This document shows, piece by piece, positions 56,701 through 64,000 of a stretch of 64,000 nt of DNA. Source of the stretch: Rosettibacter firmus (GTDB lineage: Bacteria; Bacteroidota; Ignavibacteria; Ignavibacteriales; Melioribacteraceae); the NCBI RefSeq assembly GCF_036860695.1, contig NZ_JAYKGJ010000004.1:62001-126000 (forward strand), written 5' to 3'. Each line of letters starts with the position of its first letter. Position 1 is the first letter of the stretch. Position numbers and translations under genes: made by a program. The notes beneath the pieces are model-generated. The model was not told where the DNA came from. It saw nothing but the letters and a program-made list of their open reading frames with translations, and searched no databases.

Positions 56701-59700
56701 CAAATAACGAAAAAAGAGAAGTAATTGTAACTGTTCATTATAAATCGAATATAAGTTCAGATACTATATTTTATAATCCTGCATCAATTCCAAAAATTAT
56801 TCGAACCGATTCCACATTAATTCTTCATAGTAAAGCCTGGACTGAAGGTACTGCATTGAAAATAAGTGCAGTCATAACTGACGAAGTTGAACCATTTGTA
56901 AACTCTGCAATACTCTTTTATAAAAGAACCGATCAAAATTCATATAGCACTATCCAGATGACCAGAGGAAATAATGATAAATATTTTGCAATCATACCAT
57001 CTTCGTCTGTTAAACCTCCGGGGATTGATTACTACATTACTGCAACAGATGGAACCTTAAGTACTTCGGATCCTAAAACCAATCCTTCACAAAATCCATA
57101 TCAAATAGCAATACTACCAAATGTAGCACCAGTAATTAATCATAACATTGTTGAAGCATCTTCTAAAAATATGGGAATAAATATATCAGCTGTAATTACA
57201 GATAACACAAATTATATTACAGAAGCAATACTTTATTATAGAAAATCCGGTCAAATTACATATCAATATGTTACGATGACTCAATCGGCAAATAATACTT
57301 ATATGGCACTCATTCCATCACAATTTGTAACAGGTGTAGATATTGAATATTTCATTAAAGCAACAGATGATTTTGGTCTAAGTTCATTTCATGGTACAGT
57401 TGATAATCCACATAAGATTTCGATAGTTGCATTAAATATAAATGCTCAATTAGATACTCTTCAAAAAGGTCCATCAATTAAAGATGTAAAAATACCGAGG
57501 AATGGAGCTGGCTACTGTTATTTCACACTCAAAGCAAATGGTAATGATGTTTTTTCATCATCAAAAGTAAAGGCAACACTAATCTCGCAAACAAGAAACA
57601 TCCCTGTGGAAGGAATTTTCATTAATAAAGGTGTATTTCGTTTAGATTTACCTGGATATATTTTTATTGATTCATCAATGACATTTTCACTTGGAAACGG
57701 AATAACAGTAAGCGATACTTTTTATTCTTTTAATTCTTCTTCTTATCTAATTAAAATAACAAGAATACCAAATCAGTTTGAAAGAACCTGGAGTATTTTT
57801 GCAAGCGGCAGTGCTGGAGTGAGTTTTTCAGCAGGCTCAATTGGTGCCGGGGTATCTGCATCGTTAGCAAAACTATCAGTAAAGGGAGAAGCAGGTGGAA
57901 ACCTTGATATAATTATTGATCAAGATAAAAAACTAAGTTTCGATAGAAGACTGGAAGCAAGTTTAACTGCCAAAGTTGAAATTCCAGAAGTAAATTTAGC
58001 CGTAACTTCTGCTACAGTTACAAGTACTTCAGCTACAAAGAAAGTATTCTTCGGTCAACAATTTGGCTTTTCTGATTTAAAACTTGACGCAGAAAAAATA
58101 AAAATGGCTCAAGCAGGTTTTATGCTCGAAACAATGTCGTACGCAGGACTAACTTTATCTCCCGGTGTAGGTGCAGTTCTTCAAGCATTAGTTAATGTAA
58201 TAAACCAAACTGCTGGCATGGATCAAATTTTTAATGATGGATTAATAAAAATTTATTCTGGTTTAGGTCTTGAAGGATCTATTGGTGCAGGTTTCCAGGC
58301 TGAGTTTCAGGGAATTAAATTTAATGCTCTTAATCCATCTTTCAATATTGCAACCAATTTAAAAATAAATAACTTCAATACCGCTCATCCTTCTAATACA
58401 CCAAATACAATTGGTTCTAACGAATTAAACTTTGCTCTAAATTTTAATTTCTCTGCTCTGGATTTTGGTTTAAAAGCAAATGACAAAGTTGAATTACAAG
58501 GAGATAACTTTAGTTTATTTGACATAGGTATAGGCAGTGAATTTAGTGCGGAAACAAAGCTCACTCCATCTCGTAATTTTAATGGACTATCTTTATCATT
58601 TAAAGGTGGTGGAGGTCTTAACCTATTTAATGCTTCACGCAATACATATTACAAAACAACAATTGACATTCCAGCTGATTTATATCCTTCTTTAATAAAT
58701 TCAGGTAGTTCTATCATTAATCTATTTACAAAAGGAAATTTCATTCATTTGGGAAGTGATATTCTTAATCAATCAATAAATGCTTTTAAAGCTACTTTTA
58801 ATAACATTTCTACACCCATTGAAATTACTACGTCTGAAATCAGAGGAAATGGTTACACACTAAATTTAGGAATAGATCTCGATGCTGCTCTGGGTGTAGG
58901 GATTGGAATTTCGTTTGGTATAACCGGTCGATATTATGATGAAATCTCCTTCCCGAGAAAATTTTCTAAAGTCTATTTGAATGGAGAGAATTATTTGATT
59001 TATTCAAGTGAATACTCTCCTGAAATGGAAAGTGATGATTTCAATTCAATTCTTTATGATATCTTTTCGGGAGTCCTTCCACTAATAAAAGAATCATTTT
59101 TGAATATTATAAACTCAGTAGAAAAAATAATAATAGCAGGTCAAGAATTTATTATCGATGTCAAAACAGCAGTCGGCGATGCAATTGGGACAATTGAGGG
59201 GATAGCCGAAGATGCAGGTTCAATAATTATTTCCACTTTGGGTTCATTTCTTCCATCATCTTATCAAGCAGCACCTTTTGAACCATCAATACCAATTAAA
59301 ATAAACAAATCAACAACAGTTTATCATCCAATTGGCGAGAAAAAATATGAATTATACCAGAGCAATCTTATTATCATCAGCGATGTAATTTGTATTTCAT
59401 TTAAAAAGAGTGGCGAAAATGTTTTACAGGATACAATGAAATCTCCATATACAATTAAAATGATAGTTCATCCCGATAGTTTGAAAAAATTTAATTTGAG
59501 TATAGAAGATTCATTGAACATAAAAATCTATCATTACGATAAAAAACTTTTGAACTGGGTTTACATCGGTGGAGAGTTTTCAAAAGACACAGTAATAGTA
59601 AATACCAATAAACTTGGCGAGTTTGCACTGGGAATTGAATTAACAAGTATTTCAGACAAAGAAGCACCACAGATTATCGATTACGGTCCAAAACAGGGAG

Positions 59701-60263
59701 CAATCGTAGAATCACTCCCTGAAATTTATGCTATTGTAAAAGAAAATAAATTTGGTTCTGGTCTGGATCTGGTAAACTCAAAAATTTTAATAAATGGAAA
59801 AGAAAAAGAAATAATGTATGATCCTTCTACTTCTAAAATATTTTATAACACAAATAGTGAAGATATCAAAAACAACGAAACAAATTATGTTGAAATAATC
59901 GTTTATGATTTTGCAGGCAATCAAACAAAAATTAGTTTTGATTTCAGGGCAACAATTACATCAATTAACAATGAAAATGTAACATATAAATATGAACTTT
60001 ATCAGAATTATCCCAATCCTTTTAATCCAGTTACCCAAATCAAATTCTCTCTCGCTGAAAAGTGTAAAGTTGAATTAAATATTTATGATGTAAGAGGTAG
60101 ATTAATAAGAAATTTATTTAAGGAAGAACTTGATGCAGGCATTCACAATTTAGAATGGGATGCAACAAATAATCTTGGTTATAAAGTTTCAAGTGGAGTT
60201 TATTTCTATCAATTAAAAACAACAAAATACAATGTTGTAAAAAAGATGCTTTTAATTAAATGA
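53730..60263 (+). CDS. Giant T9SS-exported mosaic surface protein (beta-helix, anchor-D, VWA, FN3-like)
   Basis: A 2177-residue protein. Signal peptide ends VNVNFSQ. Residues about 40-500 are a beta-helix built of three tandem 143-residue repeats, closing with NNFWGDPGGPSHSSNPTG. Residues about 505-735 carry two HYDIN/choice-of-anchor-D-like domains (QQEIDFGEVVIGS, DTLSFGLVDLKDS). A VWA domain has MIDAS DNSGSMG (D807, S809, S811). Two FN3-like domains lie near 1040 and 1145 (ISAVITDEVEPF, ISAVITDNTNYI). A large beta-rich, Ala/Gly/Ser-rich region (1340-1770) is unassigned. The end is a sorting domain (YQNYPNPFNPVTQIKF). No ribosome site is seen. Probably an adhesin or surface scaffold. Confidence 0.88.
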   Translation: MKIIFRCFVFIYFLVINVNFSQTNVQGIINSNTTWSKSNGPYIVTGSITIRDGAILTIESGVEVHFNSSSYYITVGYSSNSKGTLIANGVTFKGLQSNDSRIYFKDGSASGSLENCIFDNTYLLIENNEITLSNLTFSNCVYPIVLNNGSSIIPSNINFTASNDNYGILFHGYIQNNYVLKNHKLPYFIDNLTIRNNATLLIEPGNEIYLKSSSPITVGSSTSSKGILNASNVYFKGTLTGASKIYFNNQSGEGTFTNCTFDNTYLTIDNTNVSASDCLFKSVEYPIILEDGGTINALNLSYDTNVLYPGFCYQGTITSDLIIKKENSPYYIKSLAIRNNSTLTIESNTKIYFPSSTGITIGYSSTSKGNLVADGIEFIGLSGSDALIQINYNSNSQITNCLFNNAYLVIDNSSPEIKNCRFTKNSNAIIVRNNSNPVIINNDFYNNTYALVNNNNFTINAKNNFWGDPGGPSHSSNPTGIGQKIQGMIDFTPYSPTPINGNISFDLLQQEIDFGEVVIGSYIEKNFKIITSNGSIDLFINKIETDNNAFSISTTSLKNIWVAKAETIFIKLKFTPQSASDIQGNLLIYNNKQNNSPAIIPLKGKGISKIVTSHDTLSFGLVDLKDSKTLPLIITNRSQQSVTIDSIKITNSNFTYLLGENLNLLSYDESISISPNNSIQSTKEATSLFYLSPNKSKEILVTFKPSTRNIENGILKIYYSNQIYEVYLMGEGYASPLSARIVSMDFQNFPNIQLNVSVDTFYQGISSLTLSNFQVYENGVLQTDNFNVIQPGQSGNARLADIIFIMDNSGSMGDEQQAVSNNVIEFVNGLVNSGVDFALGLCRYGSSTNSGNPIIENNGELTSNAEYFKNNLWTLNNTNGSREPGYYAIKYSASSFTFRPGSQKIFIIITDEDPDQGGATIDEAVSVCLDNNINLYVLTNSRLYSKFTPITNVTNGNIFDIYSDFNQILNSISNIISSNYLIQYKSLNTIANNEKREVIVTVHYKSNISSDTIFYNPASIPKIIRTDSTLILHSKAWTEGTALKISAVITDEVEPFVNSAILFYKRTDQNSYSTIQMTRGNNDKYFAIIPSSSVKPPGIDYYITATDGTLSTSDPKTNPSQNPYQIAILPNVAPVINHNIVEASSKNMGINISAVITDNTNYITEAILYYRKSGQITYQYVTMTQSANNTYMALIPSQFVTGVDIEYFIKATDDFGLSSFHGTVDNPHKISIVALNINAQLDTLQKGPSIKDVKIPRNGAGYCYFTLKANGNDVFSSSKVKATLISQTRNIPVEGIFINKGVFRLDLPGYIFIDSSMTFSLGNGITVSDTFYSFNSSSYLIKITRIPNQFERTWSIFASGSAGVSFSAGSIGAGVSASLAKLSVKGEAGGNLDIIIDQDKKLSFDRRLEASLTAKVEIPEVNLAVTSATVTSTSATKKVFFGQQFGFSDLKLDAEKIKMAQAGFMLETMSYAGLTLSPGVGAVLQALVNVINQTAGMDQIFNDGLIKIYSGLGLEGSIGAGFQAEFQGIKFNALNPSFNIATNLKINNFNTAHPSNTPNTIGSNELNFALNFNFSALDFGLKANDKVELQGDNFSLFDIGIGSEFSAETKLTPSRNFNGLSLSFKGGGGLNLFNASRNTYYKTTIDIPADLYPSLINSGSSIINLFTKGNFIHLGSDILNQSINAFKATFNNISTPIEITTSEIRGNGYTLNLGIDLDAALGVGIGISFGITGRYYDEISFPRKFSKVYLNGENYLIYSSEYSPEMESDDFNSILYDIFSGVLPLIKESFLNIINSVEKIIIAGQEFIIDVKTAVGDAIGTIEGIAEDAGSIIISTLGSFLPSSYQAAPFEPSIPIKINKSTTVYHPIGEKKYELYQSNLIIISDVICISFKKSGENVLQDTMKSPYTIKMIVHPDSLKKFNLSIEDSLNIKIYHYDKKLLNWVYIGGEFSKDTVIVNTNKLGEFALGIELTSISDKEAPQIIDYGPKQGAIVESLPEIYAIVKENKFGSGLDLVNSKILINGKEKEIMYDPSTSKIFYNTNSEDIKNNETNYVEIIVYDFAGNQTKISFDFRATITSINNENVTYKYELYQNYPNPFNPVTQIKFSLAEKCKVELNIYDVRGRLIRNLFKEELDAGIHNLEWDATNNLGYKVSSGVYFYQLKTTKYNVVKKMLLIK
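53850..55140 (+). repeat. Three tandem 429-base coding repeats in the giant gene
   Basis: The phrase ITVG/ITIG followed by Y/S-S-S-x-S-K-G recurs with its Val/Ile codon at 53952, 54381 and 54810, exactly 429 bases (143 codons) apart. Each unit also shows a PY-(I/F/Y)-x opening, I-R-(D/N)-x-A/S-x-L-x-I-E and a NCxFDNTYL-like turn. The DNA copies differ at many positions, so the duplication is old. Confidence 0.8.
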
Positions 60264-60290
60264 AGATTGTCCAATTAATAAATAATAAAA

Positions 60291-61529
60291 ATGAAAAATA
60301 TAATTTATTACTTATCAATCTTAATTTTATGTTCTGATATTTTCTTTGCACAAGATTACTGGCAAAAGACAAATGGTCCCGCCTCCGGAACAATTAGTGC
60401 TTTAGCTGTTAATTCAAGCGATTACATTTTTGCTGGAACTTATGGAAATGGAGTTTATATTTCTACCGATAAAGGAAATAGCTGGCAACAGACAAGCTTA
60501 AAAAACAAATGGGTAAATTGTCTAATAATTAATACTAATGGAACTATTTTCGCTGGAACCGACAATGGAGGAGTTTTTCGTTCCAATGATAATGGTTCTA
60601 CATGGACTCAATGTAATAAAAACATTACCTGGACATGGGTTTGTTCATTTACCATTAATCCTCAGGGTCACATTTATACAGGAACTTATAAAGCAGGATT
60701 ATACTATTCAACAGATAATGGTGATAACTGGATTTCGATTAACACCGGTTTAACAAATCCATCTATTACATCCATCATTTTTAATTCAAATGGAGATATC
60801 TTTTTAGGAACTGATGGACAAGGCATTTATAGGTCAAAAGACAATGGTTTAACATGGACAAAAATGGGAAGAAGTGGAGATAAAATATATTGTTTTGCTA
60901 TAAGTCAAAGCGGTAAAATTTTTGCTGGTATTTCTGGCGGAATTACTTATTCAAACAATAATGGAGATTATTGGGATTATGTTTATGATATGGATATTAT
61001 GGCTACAGATATTCGATGCATTTTGATTTCAAATAATAATGTGTATGTTGCTGCTGATGCAAGTGATTTCTGGGCTTCATTGAAAGGTATTTACTATTCT
61101 TTTGATGAAGGTAATAAATGGACACATTTAAAATCCGGACTTAGTGAAGGTGTATACTCTTTAGCTATTGATTCAAAGGGATATATTTTTGCCGGTGCAA
61201 AAGATGGATTCGTCTATCGTTCTGTAAATCCTATAACTTCTGTTAAAGATTTTAAAACCAAACCCAATTCTTATGGCCTTTCTCAAAATTATCCAAATCC
61301 ATTCAATCCAGTTACAACAATAGAATATTCAATTCCTCAAAAAGAAAATGTTAAAATCACTGTATACGATATTTTAGGTAGAGAAATAATTACTCTTGTT
61401 AATCAGATTCAAAATGCTGGTACTTACAAAATAAAATTTGTTGCCAATGAATTAAACAGTGGAGTTTACTTCTACAAAATGCAAGCAGGCAATTTTTCTG
61501 ATACTAAAAAAATGTTGCTACTTAAATGA
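60291..61529 (+). CDS. T9SS-exported beta-propeller (BNR/sortilin-like repeat) protein
   Basis: A 412-residue protein with a signal peptide (ending DIFFAQ). Residues about 25-315 show about seven propeller blades with the Asp-box-like phrase S-x-D-x-G-x-x-W (STDKGNSW, SNDNGSTW, STDNGDNW, SKDNGLTW, SNNNGDYW, SFDEGNKW), each following a GxxGxGVY/I-type strand. The tail is a sorting domain (SQNYPNPFNPVTTIEYS, final KKMLLLK). Members of this fold bind glycans or proteins, or act as sialidases; no sialidase Arg triad is evident. It follows the giant gene by 27 bases and is likely co-transcribed. Confidence 0.87.
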   Translation: MKNIIYYLSILILCSDIFFAQDYWQKTNGPASGTISALAVNSSDYIFAGTYGNGVYISTDKGNSWQQTSLKNKWVNCLIINTNGTIFAGTDNGGVFRSNDNGSTWTQCNKNITWTWVCSFTINPQGHIYTGTYKAGLYYSTDNGDNWISINTGLTNPSITSIIFNSNGDIFLGTDGQGIYRSKDNGLTWTKMGRSGDKIYCFAISQSGKIFAGISGGITYSNNNGDYWDYVYDMDIMATDIRCILISNNNVYVAADASDFWASLKGIYYSFDEGNKWTHLKSGLSEGVYSLAIDSKGYIFAGAKDGFVYRSVNPITSVKDFKTKPNSYGLSQNYPNPFNPVTTIEYSIPQKENVKITVYDILGREIITLVNQIQNAGTYKIKFVANELNSGVYFYKMQAGNFSDTKKMLLLK

Positions 61530-61558
61530 TAATTAAAAAATTATAAGGAAGAACTAAC

Positions 61559-62104
61559 ATGAAATATTTTTTTTATTTCATTTTAATTTTTCTTCTTTTC
61601 TTTTTATCTGGTTGCGATAAAGACAATAAAATTACAAACAACGAAGATGAGATCTTAACCGTTACAATGCCCCGTCCAAAAGGCTGGCTACTTGGTACAT
61701 GGACAGCAACAATGCCAGAATATGCAACATTCGCACAAAAATCTGCTTTCGCAGGTAAAAAAATTAAATTAATATTAAACAAAGAACACACCATGAATAC
61801 TGGTTATTGGTATGAAGGCCAATTAATATGGGACGACGGTTCATCTAATGCAATAACTTTTAATTTTAAGTCGCCCGCAGAAACCCCCTACACTTATATA
61901 CAATGGTTATATGATAGTGAATATGATATCGAAAATCTTTATCTTGAAATTAGAGAAAATAATAATTATATCATTTTAAGTACTACATATTTAGGGTCCA
62001 AGGGCGTTGCTCCTCAAACTATTTCATTCGATTGGCAGATTAACATAAACGGTGTTTATGAAAGCGCATATTTTATAAATCAGATTGTATTTTCAAAAAA
62101 ATAA
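61559..62104 (+). CDS. Small lipoprotein of unknown function
   Basis: A 181-residue protein with lipobox FFLSGC (C20). The mature part is beta-rich with GWLLGTWTATMPEYATF and EHTMNTGYWYEG, and may be a small lipocalin-like or immunoglobulin-like barrel. I recognise no family. AAGGAAGA precedes the ATG. It lies 29 bases after the propeller gene and before the barrel gene, so it is probably part of the same surface-protein string. Confidence 0.72.
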   Translation: MKYFFYFILIFLLFFLSGCDKDNKITNNEDEILTVTMPRPKGWLLGTWTATMPEYATFAQKSAFAGKKIKLILNKEHTMNTGYWYEGQLIWDDGSSNAITFNFKSPAETPYTYIQWLYDSEYDIENLYLEIRENNNYIILSTTYLGSKGVAPQTISFDWQININGVYESAYFINQIVFSKK

Positions 62105-62164
62105 AATTCTATCAATCCATTGATAGATTTAATAAATAATAACAAATAAACAGAGGAGTTAAAA

Positions 62165-62722
62165 ATGAAAAAAGCTACAGCCATTCTTTTTTTTGTTCTT
62201 TTAATAGTACTTAATCTTAGCATTAAAGCACAATCAGATTTTGGATTAAAAGGCATCGGCGCAAAATTGGGTTATGTCTCTCCAGAAGATCCTATTGAAA
62301 GTACAATCGGTTTTGGTGCAGTAGTCAATCTAGGCCAAATTATTCCTGCAATAAAACTTGATGCTGGAATTGATTACTGGTCTAAAACTTATGACAGCGG
62401 ATCAATTTATGGTACTACTTGGGAAAGTACTATATCAGCCATTACAATTTATGGACTCGGGAAATATTATATTCCTGTTGGTAATACTCCGGTTAAACCT
62501 TATGGTGGAGTTGGTTTAGGATTTGTAATTTCTAAAGTTAGCGTGGATGTACCTGGCTTTTCTACATCAGAAAGTGATACTGATTTTGGATTCAGATTAG
62601 TTGGAGGAGCTGATTACCAGATTTCACCAAACATAAAAGGATTTGCCGAAATTAATTATCACTCAAATGGAACAGACTTCCTTGGAATTTTTGCAGGTGT
62701 AGTATATATACTTGGCAAGTAA
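62165..62722 (+). CDS. Small outer-membrane beta-barrel protein
   Basis: A 185-residue protein with signal peptide (ending NLSIKAQ) and about eight amphipathic strands typical of OmpX/OmpW-like 8-stranded barrels (YGLGKYYIPVGNTPVKPYGG, GVGLGFVIS, FGFRLVGGADYQI, FAGVVYIL at the end). AGAGGAG precedes the ATG, and a strong terminator follows. Function unknown; the pore or adhesin role is a guess. Confidence 0.82.
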   Translation: MKKATAILFFVLLIVLNLSIKAQSDFGLKGIGAKLGYVSPEDPIESTIGFGAVVNLGQIIPAIKLDAGIDYWSKTYDSGSIYGTTWESTISAITIYGLGKYYIPVGNTPVKPYGGVGLGFVISKVSVDVPGFSTSESDTDFGFRLVGGADYQISPNIKGFAEINYHSNGTDFLGIFAGVVYILGK

Positions 62723-62752
62723 TTTTAATACAATTAATTTATAACTTTGCTT

Positions 62753-62792
62753 GATGACCCGGTAAAACAAACTTACCGGGTCATCTTTTTTT
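62753..62792 (+). terminator. Rho-independent terminator after the barrel gene
   Basis: GATGACCCGGTAA (62753-62765) pairs perfectly with TTACCGGGTCATC (62773-62785) around a 7-base loop, and seven T follow. It ends the transcript of the preceding outer-membrane protein genes. Confidence 0.93.
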
Positions 62793-62857
62793 GAGATATC
62801 TCTTCCTTTAATCCTTTTCTATTTGTAACTTAATAGCACAAAATAGGAGAACTGAAT

Positions 62858-63265
62858 ATGGAAATAACTCATCTCGATCATATAGCAATTGCAGTAAAAA
62901 ATTTAGATGAAAAAATTAAATATTACGAAAATGTTCTTGGATTAAAATGTAATTCAATTGATGAATCAAGAACACAAAAAACAAGAACTGCATATTTCAC
63001 AATAGGCCAGACAAAAATTTATTTAATTGAATCGACCGAACCTTATGGCCCAATTGGAAGATTTATTGAAAATAAAGGTGAAGGAATTCATCACATATCT
63101 TTTGCTGTAAAAGATCTACCTGCTGCATTAAAAGAAGCTGCTTCAAAAGGTGTACAATTAATTGATACTGAGCCAAAATTAAGTCCAGAAGGTTATTACA
63201 TTGCTTATTTACATCCAAAATCTACACATGGAGTACTAACACAACTTTGTGAGTTACCCAAGTAA
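62858..63265 (+). CDS. mce: Methylmalonyl-CoA epimerase
   Basis: A 135-residue glyoxalase-fold enzyme interconverting (R)- and (S)-methylmalonyl-CoA in propionate and odd-chain metabolism. It has the paired beta-alpha-beta-beta-beta units: metal ligands in ITHLDHIAIAV (His 7) and GEGIHHISFAV, and a late TQLCEL Glu. KIYLIESTEPYGPIGRF and the STHGVLTQLCE end are family-typical. The ribosome site is AGGAG 9 bases before the ATG. No mutase gene is in the window. Confidence 0.9.
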   Translation: MEITHLDHIAIAVKNLDEKIKYYENVLGLKCNSIDESRTQKTRTAYFTIGQTKIYLIESTEPYGPIGRFIENKGEGIHHISFAVKDLPAALKEAASKGVQLIDTEPKLSPEGYYIAYLHPKSTHGVLTQLCELPK

Positions 63266-63304
63266 AACATTATTTATAAAATTAAATTCATACTTCACAT
63301 CATT

Positions 63305-64000
63305 ATGATAAAAGTATTCTCGTCAATTTTATTTTTTGCTTTATTCTTAAATCTACAAGCACAAAATGATGCAAAATATTGTTCGGAATCTAAAATTAAA
63401 TTATACAATAAAACTCTAACACTTTATAAAACATCATATTATAGCGATACAACCATTAACATCACTTATTACAAATTAAATTTATTCATCGATTACAACT
63501 CAAAATTTTTAAAAGGTGTTACAACTATAAAATTGAAACCTTCATTGGATGCTATTAATAATTTCTACCTTGATTTTTATTCCGATTTTAATATCGATTC
63601 TGTCGTAACAAGTAATATACGTTTGAGTTTTTCTAAAACAATTTCAAATAAACTCATAATTTATTTAAATAAATCTTACCCAAAGGATACTGAAATAGCA
63701 ATAGATATTCATTATCATGGCACTCCAAATTCTAACGGGGGCATTGGAGGAAGTTTTGTATTTGAAAAGACACAAGCACAAAATCCTGTTATCTGGACTT
63801 TAAGTCAACCTTATGGTGCAAGAGATTGGTTCCCTTGTAAAGATACTCCTTCGGACAAAGCTGATTCTTCTGATGTATGGATAACTGCTGATTCATTTTT
63901 TGTCTCGGTATCAAATGGAATTTTAAATGAAGTTGTAAATAATCATGATGGAACAAAAACTTATAAATGGAAAAATAGTTACCCAATTGCTAACTACCTT
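63305..64000 (+). CDS. M1 family aminopeptidase, N-terminal part (partial)
   Basis: The frame starts at ATG 63305 and is still open at the window end (232 codons seen). A signal peptide (to about residue 20, ending LNLQAQ) precedes the beta-sandwich N-terminal domain of M1 metallopeptidases: YKLNLFIDYNSKFLKGVTTI, FVFEKTQAQNPVIW, SQPYGARDWFPCKDTPSDKA and VSNGILNEV. The zinc motif H-E-x-x-H lies beyond the edge. It should be an exported aminopeptidase. Confidence 0.88.
   Translation, partial: MIKVFSSILFFALFLNLQAQNDAKYCSESKIKLYNKTLTLYKTSYYSDTTINITYYKLNLFIDYNSKFLKGVTTIKLKPSLDAINNFYLDFYSDFNIDSVVTSNIRLSFSKTISNKLIIYLNKSYPKDTEIAIDIHYHGTPNSNGGIGGSFVFEKTQAQNPVIWTLSQPYGARDWFPCKDTPSDKADSSDVWITADSFFVSVSNGILNEVVNNHDGTKTYKWKNSYPIANYL

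Overview
The window looks like chromosome of an AT-rich, Gram-negative member of the Bacteroidota/Chlorobiota superphylum, most likely Ignavibacteriota (Ignavibacterium/Melioribacter-like). The base composition is low in GC. Four large secreted proteins end in the QNYPNPFNP-type C-terminal sorting domain used by type IX secretion. There are lipoproteins, a TonB-dependent receptor and many secreted glycan-active enzymes. The lineage is an inference from these traits; no rRNA gene is present. I saw no transposase, integrase, phage gene or CRISPR array.

Layout. (1) 1-4.2 kb: end of an aminotransferase, an aldehyde dehydrogenase, a PIN-PhoH ATPase and a lipoprotein. (2) 4.4-21.8 kb: a polysaccharide utilisation region. 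The + strand carries GH9, GH5 and GH105-like enzymes, a TonB_C lipoprotein, a probable carbohydrate-binding protein, an SDR epimerase, an exported RraA-like protein, an exported AGE/cellobiose-2-epimerase-like protein and a GH27 alpha-galactosidase. Facing these on the - strand are a TonB-dependent receptor and a T9SS-exported beta-helix protein. There is no SusD and no dedicated regulator. (3) 22.1-23.8 kb: tRNA-Lys, a BtuF-like binding lipoprotein and two overlapping small Cys-rich genes. (4) 24-34.5 kb: a surface polysaccharide locus (GT2, epimerase, two GT4-type transferases, YfhO-like protein, Wzx-like flippase, GT-B-like protein). (5) 34.5-36.9 kb: a decayed patch with a C-terminal gene remnant, a DUF4143 ATPase broken by one in-frame TAA behind a strikingly regular array of half-sites, and about 780 bp without genes. 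(6) 36.9-42.9 kb: a pseudaminic acid operon (pseB, pseC, a pseG-pseH fusion, pseI, an SpsF-type cytidylyltransferase), interrupted by a MNT nucleotidyltransferase and a truncated HEPN-type partner. (7) 42.9-53.5 kb: housekeeping and stress genes (prfA, SRAP protein, GT2, miaA, a cNMP/GAF/HATPase protein lacking its phospho-histidine, an AlkA-like glycosylase, ECF sigma and anti-sigma, DUF2892, a T9SS lamin-tail protein, msrA, a cold-shock protein, tRNA-Asn). (8) 53.5-64 kb: a 2177-residue mosaic surface protein, a beta-propeller T9SS protein, a lipoprotein, an outer-membrane barrel, methylmalonyl-CoA epimerase and the start of an M1 peptidase.

How it fits together. Region 2 would break down plant-type glucan/galactomannan/pectin-like material outside the cell, import products through the receptor and process sugars in the periplasm. 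Regions 4 and 6 would build a cell-surface glycan that probably contains pseudaminic acid. The most unusual things I see are the 11-bp-phased TTGAGTA/TACTCAT array before the broken ATPase, the MNT/HEPN remnant inside the pse operon, the His-less kinase-like protein, and the exported RraA-like plus epimerase-like pair in the saccharolytic region. I did not find a clear-cut new defence or regulatory system.
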